59,141 bases of DNA, taken from assembly GCA_030037215.1 (NCBI GenBank), contig JASHRS010000234.1:1-59141 (forward strand), written 5' to 3'. A model generated the notes under the pieces. It did no database searches. It was not told the DNA's origin and was given only the letters and a program-made list of their open reading frames with translations. This document shows, one piece after another, positions 36,471 to 45,575 of the stretch. Source of the DNA: Silvibacterium sp. Its GTDB lineage: Bacteria > Acidobacteriota > Terriglobia > Terriglobales > Acidobacteriaceae. Each line of letters starts with the position of its first letter. Position 1 is the first letter of the stretch. The position numbers were made by a program, and so were the translations under genes.

Positions 36471-38075
36471 CTATTCTACCGGCTGGGGCTTGGGCCCGAG
36501 GCTGACAACACGCACTTCGTCAATCGCTTCGACCGCGCGCAGGGCCTTCAAAACATCCTCGGTGACTTCCCCATCTACCTGAACAACTGCCAGAGCCGTT
36601 CCCTGCGGTACGCGTCCTTCGCGACCCAGAGCAAAATTGGCGATGTTGATTTTGTAGTCGGCAAGAATTGTACCGATGCGTCCTATAACGCCCGGCACGT
36701 CCTGGTTGCGAATTGTCAGCAGCGTGCCCTCGAGCGGAGCTTCAATATCGATGCCGTTCAGCCTCAGCAGCCGCGCCGAAACGCCGTGCAAAACGGTACC
36801 GCTCGCCGTTACATCGCCTCCGCGCGTGTGGATTGTAAGCTTGAGTACGTTGCCTGCGCCGCCGGAAGCTGCCGATTTCTTCTCTTCGTGAATACGGATA
36901 CCGCGTTCTTCGGCAACCGAAGCCGCGTTGATGCGGTTGACGCCTTCTGAGTGTCCCAGAATGCCCTCAATCGCGCTGTTGCGGATCAGCTCCGTTTTAC
37001 CTTCAGCGAGCCGGCCATTGTAAGAAATATGAACGCTCTCGAAGTTTCCTTCGATAAACTGCGCAAGAAACGAGCCTAGCCGGTCAGCCAGTGTGATGTA
37101 AGGAGCAAGCTCCACATACTCTTCATGCGAGAGCGACGGCAGATTAACCGCATTCTGCACTACACCCAGCTTCAGATATTCACGCACCTGCAGAGCGATC
37201 TGTACGCCTACGGCTTCCTGCGCTTCCGCCGTTGATCCGGCGATGTGAGGTGTAAGGATGACGTTTTCAAGATTGAAGAATGGAGAATCCTTTAGCGGTT
37301 CCTTGTGAAAGACGTCCAGTGCCGCACCGGCCACGTGGCCGTGCTTTAGTGCTTCGGCAAGTACTTCCTCGACAATCAACTCGCCTCGCGCACAATTAAT
37401 GATGCGTATGCCTTTTTTCATTGTTGCGAGCGTTGTGGCATTGATGATGCCAGCCGTCTGCGGAGTCAGTCCCACGTGCAGCGTAAGGTAATCGGAGTTG
37501 CGGAAAAGTTCTTCCGTGCTCACAAGGGTGATCGCGTTTTCACGCGCTATGGAAGCGGCGACAAATGGATCGTGCCCGATGATTTCCATGCCAAAGCTGC
37601 GCGCCCGCCGCGCAACTTCAAGGCCGATGCGTCCCAGGCCCAGCACGCCCAGCTTTTTGCCGCGCAGCTCCACGCCCTGAAGCGATTTCTTTTCCCACTT
37701 TCCGGCGTGCATCGTTGCATTTGCCCTAGGAAGCTGCCGGGCAAGAGCAATCATCACACCCAGCGTCAGCTCGGCCACGGCGATGGCGTTCGCGCCCGGC
37801 GTATTCATCACCACGATGCCGCGCCGCGTGGCTGCATCGGCATCGATATTGTCCACGCCAACGCCTGCACGGCCGATTACACGCAGCTTCGGAGCGGAGG
37901 CCAACAGTGCATCATCCACCTGTACGGCCGAGCGGACTACAAGCCCGTCGGCGTCGGCAATCTCTGCCGCCAAGCCATTCTTGATCTGGTCATGCGTAAC
38001 AATCTGCCATCCAGGCTCGGCCTGGAACACAGCGAGGGTAGCCGGAGAAACCTTTTCGGCGAGAACGATCTTCAT
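36471..38075 (-). CDS. serA: D-3-phosphoglycerate dehydrogenase
   Basis: First step of serine biosynthesis, oxidising 3-phosphoglycerate with NAD. From the ATG at 38075 (AGGAG five bases upstream) it is 534 residues, the long type. Order: catalytic and NAD domains (GLGRIG at 146-151, then INCARGELI for the active Arg and LTPHIAGST for the active His), an allosteric substrate-binding domain, and a C-terminal ACT domain starting near LTIRNQDVPGVIGRIG, a probable serine-sensing site. The upstream gene is a class V aminotransferase, an operon that makes O-phosphoserine. Confidence 0.97.
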   Translation of the reverse strand: MKIVLAEKVSPATLAVFQAEPGWQIVTHDQIKNGLAAEIADADGLVVRSAVQVDDALLASAPKLRVIGRAGVGVDNIDADAATRRGIVVMNTPGANAIAVAELTLGVMIALARQLPRANATMHAGKWEKKSLQGVELRGKKLGVLGLGRIGLEVARRARSFGMEIIGHDPFVAASIARENAITLVSTEELFRNSDYLTLHVGLTPQTAGIINATTLATMKKGIRIINCARGELIVEEVLAEALKHGHVAGAALDVFHKEPLKDSPFFNLENVILTPHIAGSTAEAQEAVGVQIALQVREYLKLGVVQNAVNLPSLSHEEYVELAPYITLADRLGSFLAQFIEGNFESVHISYNGRLAEGKTELIRNSAIEGILGHSEGVNRINAASVAEERGIRIHEEKKSAASGGAGNVLKLTIHTRGGDVTASGTVLHGVSARLLRLNGIDIEAPLEGTLLTIRNQDVPGVIGRIGTILADYKINIANFALGREGRVPQGTALAVVQVDGEVTEDVLKALRAVEAIDEVRVVSLGPKPQPVE

Positions 38076-38128
38076 CTTGCTCCTTAAAGTTTTCGGGCCT
38101 CGCGGGAGCAAGGCCCATGAACAGCAAT

Positions 38129-39343
38129 TTACCGTGCAGCCAGTGCTTCTTCAGCCGCTTCTTTCTTCGCGCCGGTGCGTTCCGCGTATACTTTCTGCGC
38201 CGCAGCCAGGGCTTTTCCAAACGCAAAGCCCGGCAGCTTGAGCGCCGATGCCGCAACCTGCTCCAGCGCGCCGATAATCGCAATCGTATCCATATAGTCG
38301 AACAGACCGATGTGCGCGATGCGGAAGATTTGTCCCTTCATCTCGCCTTGTCCGTTGGTGACAACGGCGGCAAAGCGGTTCTTCAGCTCTTTCACGATCA
38401 CGCCCGAGTCAACTCCTTCGGGCGCATAAACCGCAGTTGCGGCTGCCGCGGGAAATACAGGTGCAAAGAGTTTTAATCCCAGCGCCTCAACCGCCGCGCG
38501 TGTCATTGCAGCACAGGTCTCCGCGTTTTCCACCAGAGCTTTGCGTCCAGCCGCCAGATCGCCTCCACCCTGCGCGGCAATAAAGTCCAGTGCTGCGCCT
38601 AGCGCGGCAATCAATGCAACCGCGGGCGTATAGGAGGATTCGCCCTTCTGCGCATTCTTGCGTTCCTTCCGCAGATCGAAGTAGTAGCGAGGATTCTGAG
38701 CAACTTCGGTTGCCTCCCATGCTTGGTCGCTCAGCGAAAGATACGCGAGGCCCGGCGGAATCATGACCGCCTTCTGCGATCCGCCGATGATCACGTCCAC
38801 GCCCCAGCCGTCCACATCGAGATGCGTCGTGCCTAATCCGGTAATCGCATCCACGATCAGCAGCGCACTGCTCTCCTGTTTCTTCAACAGCTTCGCTACG
38901 CCTTCTACGTCATGCCTCACACCGGTCGAGGATTCAGTTGCCTGCATCAACACCGCGCGCGTCTCGATCTTCAGCGCCTTGCGAACTTCTTCCAGCAAAA
39001 AAGTCTGACCATAGGGAACGCTGACCACGTCCACCGCGCAGCCGAAGGCCTTGGCAATGGCCGTCCAGCGTTCGCCGAACTTGCCCGCCGAGAGCACCAG
39101 CACGCGGTCGCCCGGCGAGGTCAGGTTCGAAATGGAAGCCTCCATTGCGCCGGTTCCCGAGGAAGCCAGCAACAACACGTCGTTCTTCGTCCCGACGAAA
39201 GTTTTCAACTGCTCCAGCACGCGCAGGTAGAGCGCACGAAACTCGGCTGTGCGGTGATGAATATCGGCCGCAGCCATGGCAAACTGCGCGGCAGGCAGCA
39301 GCGGAGTCGGGCCGGGCGTGAAAAGTCGTGTTTTTCGGATCAT
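38129..39343 (-). CDS. Class V aminotransferase (alanine-glyoxylate/phosphoserine-type)
   Basis: A 404-residue PLP aminotransferase. The start RLFTPGPTPLLPAA is typical of the alanine:glyoxylate and serine:pyruvate group, the substrate loop is SSGTGAMEAS (61-70), and the PLP Lys is K191 in IIGGSQKAVMIPPG. The C-terminal 40 residues are a Lys/Ala/Glu-rich extension. It is upstream of serA in the same operon, so a role as the phosphoserine transaminase, in place of a classical SerC, is inferred. Alternatively it is a glycine/serine shuttle enzyme. Confidence 0.88.
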   Translation of the reverse strand: MIRKTRLFTPGPTPLLPAAQFAMAAADIHHRTAEFRALYLRVLEQLKTFVGTKNDVLLLASSGTGAMEASISNLTSPGDRVLVLSAGKFGERWTAIAKAFGCAVDVVSVPYGQTFLLEEVRKALKIETRAVLMQATESSTGVRHDVEGVAKLLKKQESSALLIVDAITGLGTTHLDVDGWGVDVIIGGSQKAVMIPPGLAYLSLSDQAWEATEVAQNPRYYFDLRKERKNAQKGESSYTPAVALIAALGAALDFIAAQGGGDLAAGRKALVENAETCAAMTRAAVEALGLKLFAPVFPAAAATAVYAPEGVDSGVIVKELKNRFAAVVTNGQGEMKGQIFRIAHIGLFDYMDTIAIIGALEQVAASALKLPGFAFGKALAAAQKVYAERTGAKKEAAEEALAAR

Positions 39344-39491
39344 CGTTTGTTCCTTTGCGGTTGTAACTTCGCTTTAGTTCTTTCGATTTGGCTACCTCTA
39401 TTTTACCGAGGAAGCGTGTACCACGCTTTGTTTCTATAATGGAGAGTTTGGGGTTAGAAAAAAATCAGCAGAGCTTCTCTGGGTGAAATAA

Positions 39492-39968
39492 ATGACCGAA
39501 GCCAGTCTTACAGCCCGTATCGATCAGGACATCATTGCCGCGATGAAAGCGCGGGACGCAGAGCGTACATCCACTCTACGAATGGTAAAAACCGCGCTCA
39601 AGAACAAGGAGATCGAGAAGCGCCAACCGCTTACCGAAATAGAAAGTCAACAGATACTTACCACACTCATCAAACAGCGCCGCGAATCGGTCGAGCAGTT
39701 CACCAAAGGCAACCGCCCGGAACTGGCTGCGAAGGAAGCTAGTGAGATCACGCTCATCGAAGGCTACATGCCCAAAGCCGCGAGCGAGGACGAAATCCGC
39801 AAGCACGTCCAGCAGACCATCGCCGAATTGTCAGCCTCAGGCTCGACCCTCAGCCCGAAAGACATGGGTATCGTGATGAAGGCTGTGCAATCACGCATCC
39901 AGGCAGCCGGCGTCCGCGCCGACGGACGCGAGGTAAGTGAAATTGTGAAGGGTGAGCTGGCTAAGTAA
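39492..39968 (+). CDS. GatB/YqeY domain protein
   Basis: A 158-residue stand-alone YqeY protein. The family pattern is intact: LRMVKTALKNKEIEKR near the start, VEQFTKGNRPELAAKE in the middle, then EGYMPKAASEDEI and a helical C-terminus with VMKAVQSRIQAAG. YqeY resembles the tail domain of GatB that contacts tRNA; the role of the single-domain form is unsettled. It is divergent from the aminotransferase gene. A small hypothetical and an oxidoreductase follow on the same strand. Confidence 0.93.
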   Translation: MTEASLTARIDQDIIAAMKARDAERTSTLRMVKTALKNKEIEKRQPLTEIESQQILTTLIKQRRESVEQFTKGNRPELAAKEASEITLIEGYMPKAASEDEIRKHVQQTIAELSASGSTLSPKDMGIVMKAVQSRIQAAGVRADGREVSEIVKGELAK

Positions 39969-40032
39969 TTCCTTACTCAACATGCTTTGATAGCATCGCT
40001 CTCGAAGGACTTCCCCCGGAGGAATGATTTAT

Positions 40033-40251
40033 ATGGAACAGGCCCCAAATGCCCTCACAGGCCCGAGACGCAATGAGGACATCGCTCTCGATCTTTTGAA
40101 ATTCGTCGCCTCTGTTACCGGAGCCGGTCGCCCGGCTGCGCCGTCCACAGGATTCACTGCTTCCACCACACCCAAACCCGAAGAACACGTCGATCAACTG
40201 CTCACGCTCTACTCACGCTGCCTCAAAGCCGTCTCTGGTGATGGCAAGTAA
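40033..40251 (+). CDS. Small hypothetical protein (72 aa)
   Basis: A 72-residue ORF with GGAGG ten bases before its ATG at 40033; an ATG nine bases upstream is too close to that site. The protein is soluble, starts MEQAPNALTG, has a Pro/Thr-rich middle and a helical C-terminus. No family recognised. It overlaps the start of the following oxidoreductase by 11 bases, which supports translational coupling. Confidence 0.6.
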   Translation: MEQAPNALTGPRRNEDIALDLLKFVASVTGAGRPAAPSTGFTASTTPKPEEHVDQLLTLYSRCLKAVSGDGK

Positions 40252-41266
40252 TCCATCGTCTTTGCACGTTGCGGTCTGTGGCGCTGGAGCCTTCGGCCGC
40301 AATCATCTCCGCATCTACCGTGAGCTTGAGAAGGATGAGAAACCGGTCAAGCTCTCTGCAATTCTCGAATCGGATACGGCTCGCGCCACGGAGTTGCGTG
40401 AAGAGTGGGCCGTGCCTGTGTATTCTTCGGTCGATCAAATGCTCGTCGCGCGCGATCGCGGCGAATGCCGCATCGATGCCGCCTCCGTTTGCGTGCCGAC
40501 GTCGGCGCACCACGCCATAGCAGCTCCGTTGCTACGCGCTGGAATTGATCTGCTGATTGAAAAACCCATTACTGCGACAACTGACGAGGCTGATGACCTC
40601 ATCTCCATCGCTCTGCAGCACGGCCGAATTATTCAAGCCGGACATCTCGAGCGATTCAACCCGGCTGTTGTAGCCGTTCAGCCGCTGCTCAACCAGCCCA
40701 TGTTCTTCGAGGCGCACCGTCTCAGCATCTTCACGCCGCGTTCGCTCGATGTCGATGTGGTCCTCGATCTTATGATCCACGATCTGGACATTGTTCTGGC
40801 CTTCGTGCACTCACCTGTGCGTGAAATCCACGCGGTAGGCCTGCCCATCCTGTCAAATAAAACCGACATTGCTAACGTGCGAATTGAATTCGATTCCGGC
40901 TGTGTCGCAAATTTCACGGCGAGCCGTGTCAGTACTGAGCAGGTGCGCAAGCTGCGGTTCTTTCAGCCGCATCAGTACATTTCGATCGATTACGCCCGGC
41001 GGGACATTCTGGCGATTGACGTGAGCGCCAAAGTGAATTCCCCATCACCGGCCGGGCTTCCTGGGCTTGCATTCAGCAGGCCGGCGATTGAACAAGCGGA
41101 ACCGTTGCGGCTTGAAATAGAAGCCTTCATGGAAGCTGTTCGTAGGCGCGCGACGCCGCAAGTTTCTGCCGAAGATGGCCGCGCTGCTCTGGCGCTTGCT
41201 CTCGAAATCAACCGCGTGATTGCCGAGCACGCTCGGAGAGCCGGGCTTGAACAGTATTTAAGGTAG
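40241..41266 (+). CDS. Gfo/Idh/MocA family oxidoreductase
   Basis: A 341-residue NAD(P)-dependent sugar-type oxidoreductase. The Rossmann start is LHVAVCGAGAFGRNHLRIY, the signature EKPITATTDEADDL (about 107-120) has the family catalytic Lys, and DLMIHDLDIVLAF contains the D-x-x-x-H-D site. It overlaps a small ORF at its start. In some bacteria such genes (GnnA-type) modify UDP-GlcNAc for lipid A; nothing here proves this. Substrate is unknown. Confidence 0.9.
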   Translation: MASNPSSLHVAVCGAGAFGRNHLRIYRELEKDEKPVKLSAILESDTARATELREEWAVPVYSSVDQMLVARDRGECRIDAASVCVPTSAHHAIAAPLLRAGIDLLIEKPITATTDEADDLISIALQHGRIIQAGHLERFNPAVVAVQPLLNQPMFFEAHRLSIFTPRSLDVDVVLDLMIHDLDIVLAFVHSPVREIHAVGLPILSNKTDIANVRIEFDSGCVANFTASRVSTEQVRKLRFFQPHQYISIDYARRDILAIDVSAKVNSPSPAGLPGLAFSRPAIEQAEPLRLEIEAFMEAVRRRATPQVSAEDGRAALALALEINRVIAEHARRAGLEQYLR

Positions 41267-41291
41267 ATTCGAGAGACGTGCTGACCTTCTG

Positions 41292-42170
41292 TCAGTGCAA
41301 TTCCTCTACCTTCGCTCCCTGCGGGGTCTTCAGCTGAAACGTGTCGTCGGCGAGACTTTGATTTGTCACCAGCTTCTGAATCGTAATTACGATCTGGTAT
41401 TCCTCCAACGGACGTTTGATCGTAATCGTGCCGGGGAACATGACTGTTCCAAATTTCTGGTCCGGTCCGTATATCGTCTGTGTCTGGATCGCCCCCTCGG
41501 CGTCGTAAATATCTTCGCTGTAAGGCTGCAGATTAACGCGGTTGAAATGAATCACCCGCTCCGGAATAAGCTCCTGGCCGCCGCCTTTGCGTTTGAGCAC
41601 TAACAGGTCATAATCTGCCTGAACCACAAATTGTCTGGTCTTGGGATCGAGCTTCGTTTCGGTGTCCGAGGTCAGCGTCACCAGATCGTCCGATGCGATG
41701 CATTTGATCAGCATCGAATCGGAGAATACATTGGGACGAAGATTTTCAAGGGTATTGGATGACTCATGAATGACCGTGTTCGTCCCTTCGAATACTTTGT
41801 TATCGTGCGGAATCCAAAGCTTGAACGTACTGCCGTCACTTGCCATATCGAAGGCGCGCGTGTGCAGCACCGGAACAAAACCGATCACCCGCAGCGACTC
41901 GGGCTTGCGCAGCAGAATATATCCGCTGAGTGAGGTGTATGTCTTCTCTTTGCCTTTGCGGGGCCCTCCTACTGTCGCCTGAAATTCGACTGTCGCGAAT
42001 AGCGACTGGATTGTCTGGCAGCGGTCGTTGATTGACTTCACCAGGTCATCGGCCGTAGCCGTCATCACCACTGGCGGCATCTTTGGCCGTTTAATTGTGC
42101 GCGTGTGCACAAGACAGCCGTTGAGCAACGGCAAAAGCAACAGCAACGCGCTGGATCTGTACCTTCGCAT
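41292..42170 (-). CDS. Outer-membrane lipoprotein, LolA/DUF4292-like
   Basis: A 292-residue lipoprotein from the ATG at 42170 (signal MRRYRSSALLLLLPLLNGC with the lipid Cys in LLNGC). The mature protein is beta-rich with repeated short strands, as in the LolA/LolB or DUF4292 fold, and may carry or receive lipoproteins. No diagnostic active residues exist in this group. It is co-directional with mltG, 49 bp downstream. The family call is moderate. Confidence 0.7.
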   Translation of the reverse strand: MRRYRSSALLLLLPLLNGCLVHTRTIKRPKMPPVVMTATADDLVKSINDRCQTIQSLFATVEFQATVGGPRKGKEKTYTSLSGYILLRKPESLRVIGFVPVLHTRAFDMASDGSTFKLWIPHDNKVFEGTNTVIHESSNTLENLRPNVFSDSMLIKCIASDDLVTLTSDTETKLDPKTRQFVVQADYDLLVLKRKGGGQELIPERVIHFNRVNLQPYSEDIYDAEGAIQTQTIYGPDQKFGTVMFPGTITIKRPLEEYQIVITIQKLVTNQSLADDTFQLKTPQGAKVEELH

Positions 42171-42218
42171 CAATGCGGCCGGCTCGTCCTCGTTCGAAAT
42201 TGCCAATACTCGTTCCTT

Positions 42219-43214
42219 TTATTGCGCCGTGCTGTGCAGCGACTTTCGATATGCCGCCACATCATGTGCATGTTCCTCCAGGGTCGTTGAGAAACGCGAT
42301 TTTCCGGAAGGATTGGCGCTTGCTGCTACGAAATACAAATAGTCCGTCTGAGCAGGATCCATCGCTGCCCTCAGTGAGTCGGCGCCCGGTGAACAGATCG
42401 GTCCTGGCGGCAGACCTGGATGTTTGTATGTGTTATACGGAGAATCGTCCTGCAAGTCCGACTCATAAATTGTCCCTCGATACTTTCCCTTGAGCAGAGT
42501 GGCGTAAATTACTGAGGGATCGGTCATCAAGGGTATCCCCTTTGCCATCCTGTTGATAAATACGCTCGCCACGATCGGACGTTCCGCCGGGATGGGCGTT
42601 TCGCGCTCCACGAGTGAGGCCAGTGTCACTATGCGGTGGGCGTCTCCCTGAAGTCCCAGCCGCGCGGCTTCCTGCCGGAACCTCCGTACCATTATTTCCT
42701 GTATCTGCTCCGGAGTTGCATGGCGCGGGAACTCATATGTGTCGGGGAAAAGATACCCTTCCAGGCTTGACGCCTGAGGATCAAGGTCGGCTACCAGGTT
42801 CACGTTTTCCGTTGCGGCAGCCAGAAACTTCTCTTTTGGCCCAAGCCCGGCCGATTCGAGGCGCTGGGCGATATCGAAGAGGTTAGAGCCCTCAGGGATT
42901 GTCACGCTCACGGTGTAAACATCCCCTTCCCGCAGCCGGGAAAAAACTTCCGCCAGAGTCGCCGGATGGTCAAAGCGGTATTCGCCCGCCTTCAGCGATC
43001 CGTCCTTTATCGCGTGCATCGCATCGAATACGAACGCGCTGCGGATGATCCCATTCTGCTTCAGCATGGCGGCAATCCGCGGCGTCGATGTTCCCGGAGG
43101 AATGTCGACAAACGTCTCTGACGAAGGGCCAAAAGGCGCCAGCACGCAATAGGCAGCAGCCGCAGCAGCTCCGATGAGGATGAAAAAGAAGAAAAGGAAA
43201 AAACGTCGCACCAA
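42219..43214 (-). CDS. mltG: Endolytic murein transglycosylase MltG (YceG-like)
   Basis: A 331-residue membrane-anchored enzyme that cuts nascent glycan strands and ends peptidoglycan polymerisation. One N-terminal helix (FFLFFFFILIGAAAAAAYC) is followed by a LysM-like region (PPGTSTPRIAAMLKQNGII) and the YceG catalytic domain: EGYLFPDTYEF, the catalytic Glu in LASLVERE, and DSPYNTYKHPGLPPGPI. Start codon is TTG at 43214 or GTG at 43211, both near AGAGGA. It lies 33 bp downstream of ruvX, an arrangement frequent in bacteria. Confidence 0.95.
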   Translation of the reverse strand: MVRRFFLFFFFILIGAAAAAAYCVLAPFGPSSETFVDIPPGTSTPRIAAMLKQNGIIRSAFVFDAMHAIKDGSLKAGEYRFDHPATLAEVFSRLREGDVYTVSVTIPEGSNLFDIAQRLESAGLGPKEKFLAAATENVNLVADLDPQASSLEGYLFPDTYEFPRHATPEQIQEIMVRRFRQEAARLGLQGDAHRIVTLASLVERETPIPAERPIVASVFINRMAKGIPLMTDPSVIYATLLKGKYRGTIYESDLQDDSPYNTYKHPGLPPGPICSPGADSLRAAMDPAQTDYLYFVAASANPSGKSRFSTTLEEHAHDVAAYRKSLHSTAQ

Positions 43215-43247
43215 GGCAGTCCTCTGATTGGATTCCCTATATCGATT

Positions 43248-43685
43248 TTATGATGAGGAAAATTTTTGAGACTGTAGATAACTCTCAAGGATCAGCACAG
43301 CAGCTACCTGGTCTATAACAGCCTTGTGCTTGCTCCCCGCCCGTCCGGCGGCATGCAGGTGGCGGTGCGCCTCGGTCGTCGTCAGCCGCTCATCCCATAA
43401 ATGGACAGGCAAGCCGGTCTCGTCACGCAGCATTTGCGCGAAAGCCTGCGCCTTTTCGGCCTGCCGGCTCGTGTCTCCGGACATATGGAGAGGGTTGCCA
43501 ACCACGATGGCAGAGCAGTTATGCCTGCGGATCAGGCGCTGAATCGACTTAAAATCCTGCCTGCGATTGGTGCGAGTCAGCGTAAGCACGGGTTGTGCCA
43601 TGAGGCCCAGCGCATCGGATATGGCGACCCCGATGCGCCGGTCGCCGACATCGAGACCCATGATCCGCTGTGCAGCCTCTTCCAT
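43248..43685 (-). CDS. ruvX: Holliday junction resolvase-like RuvX/YqgF
   Basis: A 145-residue RNase H-like protein linked to 16S rRNA 5' maturation and recombination. The Asp motif MGLDVGDRRIGVAISD opens the fold, VVGNPLHMSGD carries the central motif, and LWDERLTTTEAHRHL holds the catalytic Glu. A C-terminal Asp occurs in KAVIDQVAAVLILESYL. The ATG at 43685 gives the family's usual length; an upstream start adds 22 unrelated residues. It is followed by mltG. Confidence 0.94.
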   Translation of the reverse strand: MEEAAQRIMGLDVGDRRIGVAISDALGLMAQPVLTLTRTNRRQDFKSIQRLIRRHNCSAIVVGNPLHMSGDTSRQAEKAQAFAQMLRDETGLPVHLWDERLTTTEAHRHLHAAGRAGSKHKAVIDQVAAVLILESYLQSQKFSSS

Positions 43686-43866
43686 GCAACGATGATACGC
43701 ATTCTGATTGCTGTCGAACCGGTATCGGACTGCCAGCGAAAAGCTGCGCATACCAAGCTATCGGTTTATAGCTGGTGGCCGCCCGTTTATAATCAATTCT
43801 TGCGGTAAATCCGGCCGAAACCGAGCTCCGGCGGCCAATCCGACAGCCGCCTGACGGAACCTATCG

Positions 43867-44340
43867 ATGCCCGAACACATCAAGAAGCAGCTTCAGGAAG
43901 AAATTCGCCATCTTGAGCACGAACTGGCTCATGAACTTCCCGCTGAGATCAAAAAAGCTGTAGCGCTCGGCGATCTGAGCGAAAACGCCGAATATCACAT
44001 GGCCAAGCAACGCCAGGAGTTCGTTAATGCGCGCCTTGGCCAGCTCAAAAAGCGGATGGCCGAGCTCTCGCTGGTCAACCTGGCCAATATTCCCAAAGAC
44101 CGTGTGGCGTTTGGATCGACGGTCATGGTGTACGACGTCTCGAAGGACGAGGAAATCGAGTATAAGCTGGTTACGAGCGAAGAGTCCGACGTGAACAAGG
44201 GTCTCATCTCCACCACCTCGCCTATCGGCCGCAGCCTCATCGGCAAACAGGTGGGTGACATGGCTGTCGTAGTTACCCCCAACGGCAAGCGCGAACTCGA
44301 AGTGCTGAAACTGACCACGATCCACGACGCCGAAGAATAA
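43867..44340 (+). CDS. greA: Transcription elongation factor GreA
   Basis: A 157-residue factor that makes RNA polymerase cleave backtracked RNA. The N-terminal coiled coil carries the tip GDLSENAEYHMAKQRQ, whose acidic pair enters the polymerase channel. The FKBP-like C-terminal domain contains STTSPIGRSLIGKQVGD. The ATG at 43867 is the natural start. It is divergent from ruvX and followed after six bases by a phosphatidyltransferase gene. Confidence 0.97.
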   Translation: MPEHIKKQLQEEIRHLEHELAHELPAEIKKAVALGDLSENAEYHMAKQRQEFVNARLGQLKKRMAELSLVNLANIPKDRVAFGSTVMVYDVSKDEEIEYKLVTSEESDVNKGLISTTSPIGRSLIGKQVGDMAVVVTPNGKRELEVLKLTTIHDAEE

Positions 44341-44346
44341 GGCCCA

Positions 44347-45051
44347 ATGAGCACAGCCCGGTGGTCCCATCACGATGAAGCCGGTAACGACGACCACGTG
44401 AGCAAGACGTGGACGAGCGCATTCGGCCGCGCCTGCGGAGTACTTCTGCAGGCCATTGTGAATGGCCTTGCGCTCACCCGCATCTCGCCGAACGTGCTGA
44501 CTTTCGTCGGGCTGATTATCAACACCGGTGCGGCTGTGCTCTTCGGCTTCGCCAATGAGCACAACTACATTCGCATGTTTCTCTTCGCCGGGCTGGTAAT
44601 TATCGGAGCCGGCATCTTCGACATGGTTGATGGCCGTGTGGCCCGCCAAACCCAGCAGGTCACCGTCTTCGGAGCCTTTTTCGATTCCGTCATCGACCGC
44701 TATTCCGACGTTGTCCTTTTCTTCGGACTGCTGGTTTTTTACGCGCGCGGCAATCGCCTTTTCTACGTCTTTCTCGCCGCATTCGTTATGGTCACCTCGC
44801 TCATGGTCAGCTACACCCGCGCCCGTGCGGAGTCTCTGATCGGCAAATGCAAGGTCGGCTTTATGGAGCGACCCGAGCGCATTGTCCTCATCATTCTGGG
44901 AGCGTTGTTCAACCGCTGGGGAGTCATGGCTCCGGTGCTATGGGTCCTGGCTGTCCTCTCGACGATCACGGTTATTCACCGCATCCGGTATACCTGGCAA
45001 ATGACGCGGCCCGATCAGATGGCGCAATTGAAAACGAGCGCCGGGTCGTAA
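44347..45051 (+). CDS. CDP-alcohol phosphatidyltransferase (second copy)
   Basis: A 234-residue membrane enzyme. The signature D-x2-D-G-x2-A-R-x8-G-x3-D-x3-D reads DMVDGRVARQTQQVTVFGAFFDSVIDR (quoted in pieces DMVDGRVAR, GAFFDSVID). Five or six membrane helices follow. It differs from the PgsA-like copy at 1.6 kb in its longer N-terminus and in the loop YTRARAESLIGKCKVG, typical of inositol- or archaetidyl-type relatives. The acceptor alcohol is not known. It is likely co-transcribed with greA. Confidence 0.88.
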   Translation: MSTARWSHHDEAGNDDHVSKTWTSAFGRACGVLLQAIVNGLALTRISPNVLTFVGLIINTGAAVLFGFANEHNYIRMFLFAGLVIIGAGIFDMVDGRVARQTQQVTVFGAFFDSVIDRYSDVVLFFGLLVFYARGNRLFYVFLAAFVMVTSLMVSYTRARAESLIGKCKVGFMERPERIVLIILGALFNRWGVMAPVLWVLAVLSTITVIHRIRYTWQMTRPDQMAQLKTSAGS

Positions 45052-45575
45052 TTCCCCTTTACTTTTTTATTTCTGTACCCGCTAAATCATTCATTTTATG
45101 CAACTTCTTCACAATCATGTGAATGGGGCAAAGCGTATCTCATTGATTGCGGATCGTTTCTGGTTTTTCTTCGGCGCGGATCGCGACTGCAAACGATTGA
45201 TTCTGTTCCAGTTCCCATGATGATCCCTTAGCTATCTCGCTGACATTAGACGACTTACGGCAAGTCTTGGTTTTTCTGTCTGTTCCCTGCTTCTGGTTGT
45301 TTTGCGGCCAAAAAGCAAAAGAACCGCGTAGCGCGGTTCTCTTTATTTCCTCTCTATCTTTATTTTATCAATTCAGAAGAAATAAACAGCATTTCCAGAC
45401 TGTCCTTTATCTTCTTTGAGGTCAATGAGCGAGGCGAGGCCCGATAAACGGCACGCTTGACAGGACGATTTTCCGAGACCGTTTGGAAACTCGCTGAGCA
45501 ACTCTACATCAGGTCGCTGTCAGGTCGCTCGCAGTCAATTCGGTTTTTCACTTCTATCATCGACCACAGCAAGCC
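45052..45575. other. Intergenic region between two converging transcription units
   Basis: A 524-bp gap holding one strong hairpin (45320-45340) and T-rich tracts. No gene is supported; the longest ORF is 42 codons with no recognisable product. Confidence 0.6.
45320..45349. terminator. Bidirectional intrinsic terminator
   Basis: AGAACCGCG and CGCGGTTCT form a perfect 9-bp stem with a TAG loop, followed by CTTTATTT on the plus strand. The A-rich AAAAAGCAAAA on the other side gives a T-rich tract for the minus strand. It serves the converging phosphatidyltransferase and TetR genes. Confidence 0.85.

Noticed and set aside
45098-45226. 42-codon ORF between the phosphatidyltransferase and TetR genes
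   Set aside because: No ribosome site, no conserved features, and in a T-rich non-coding gap.
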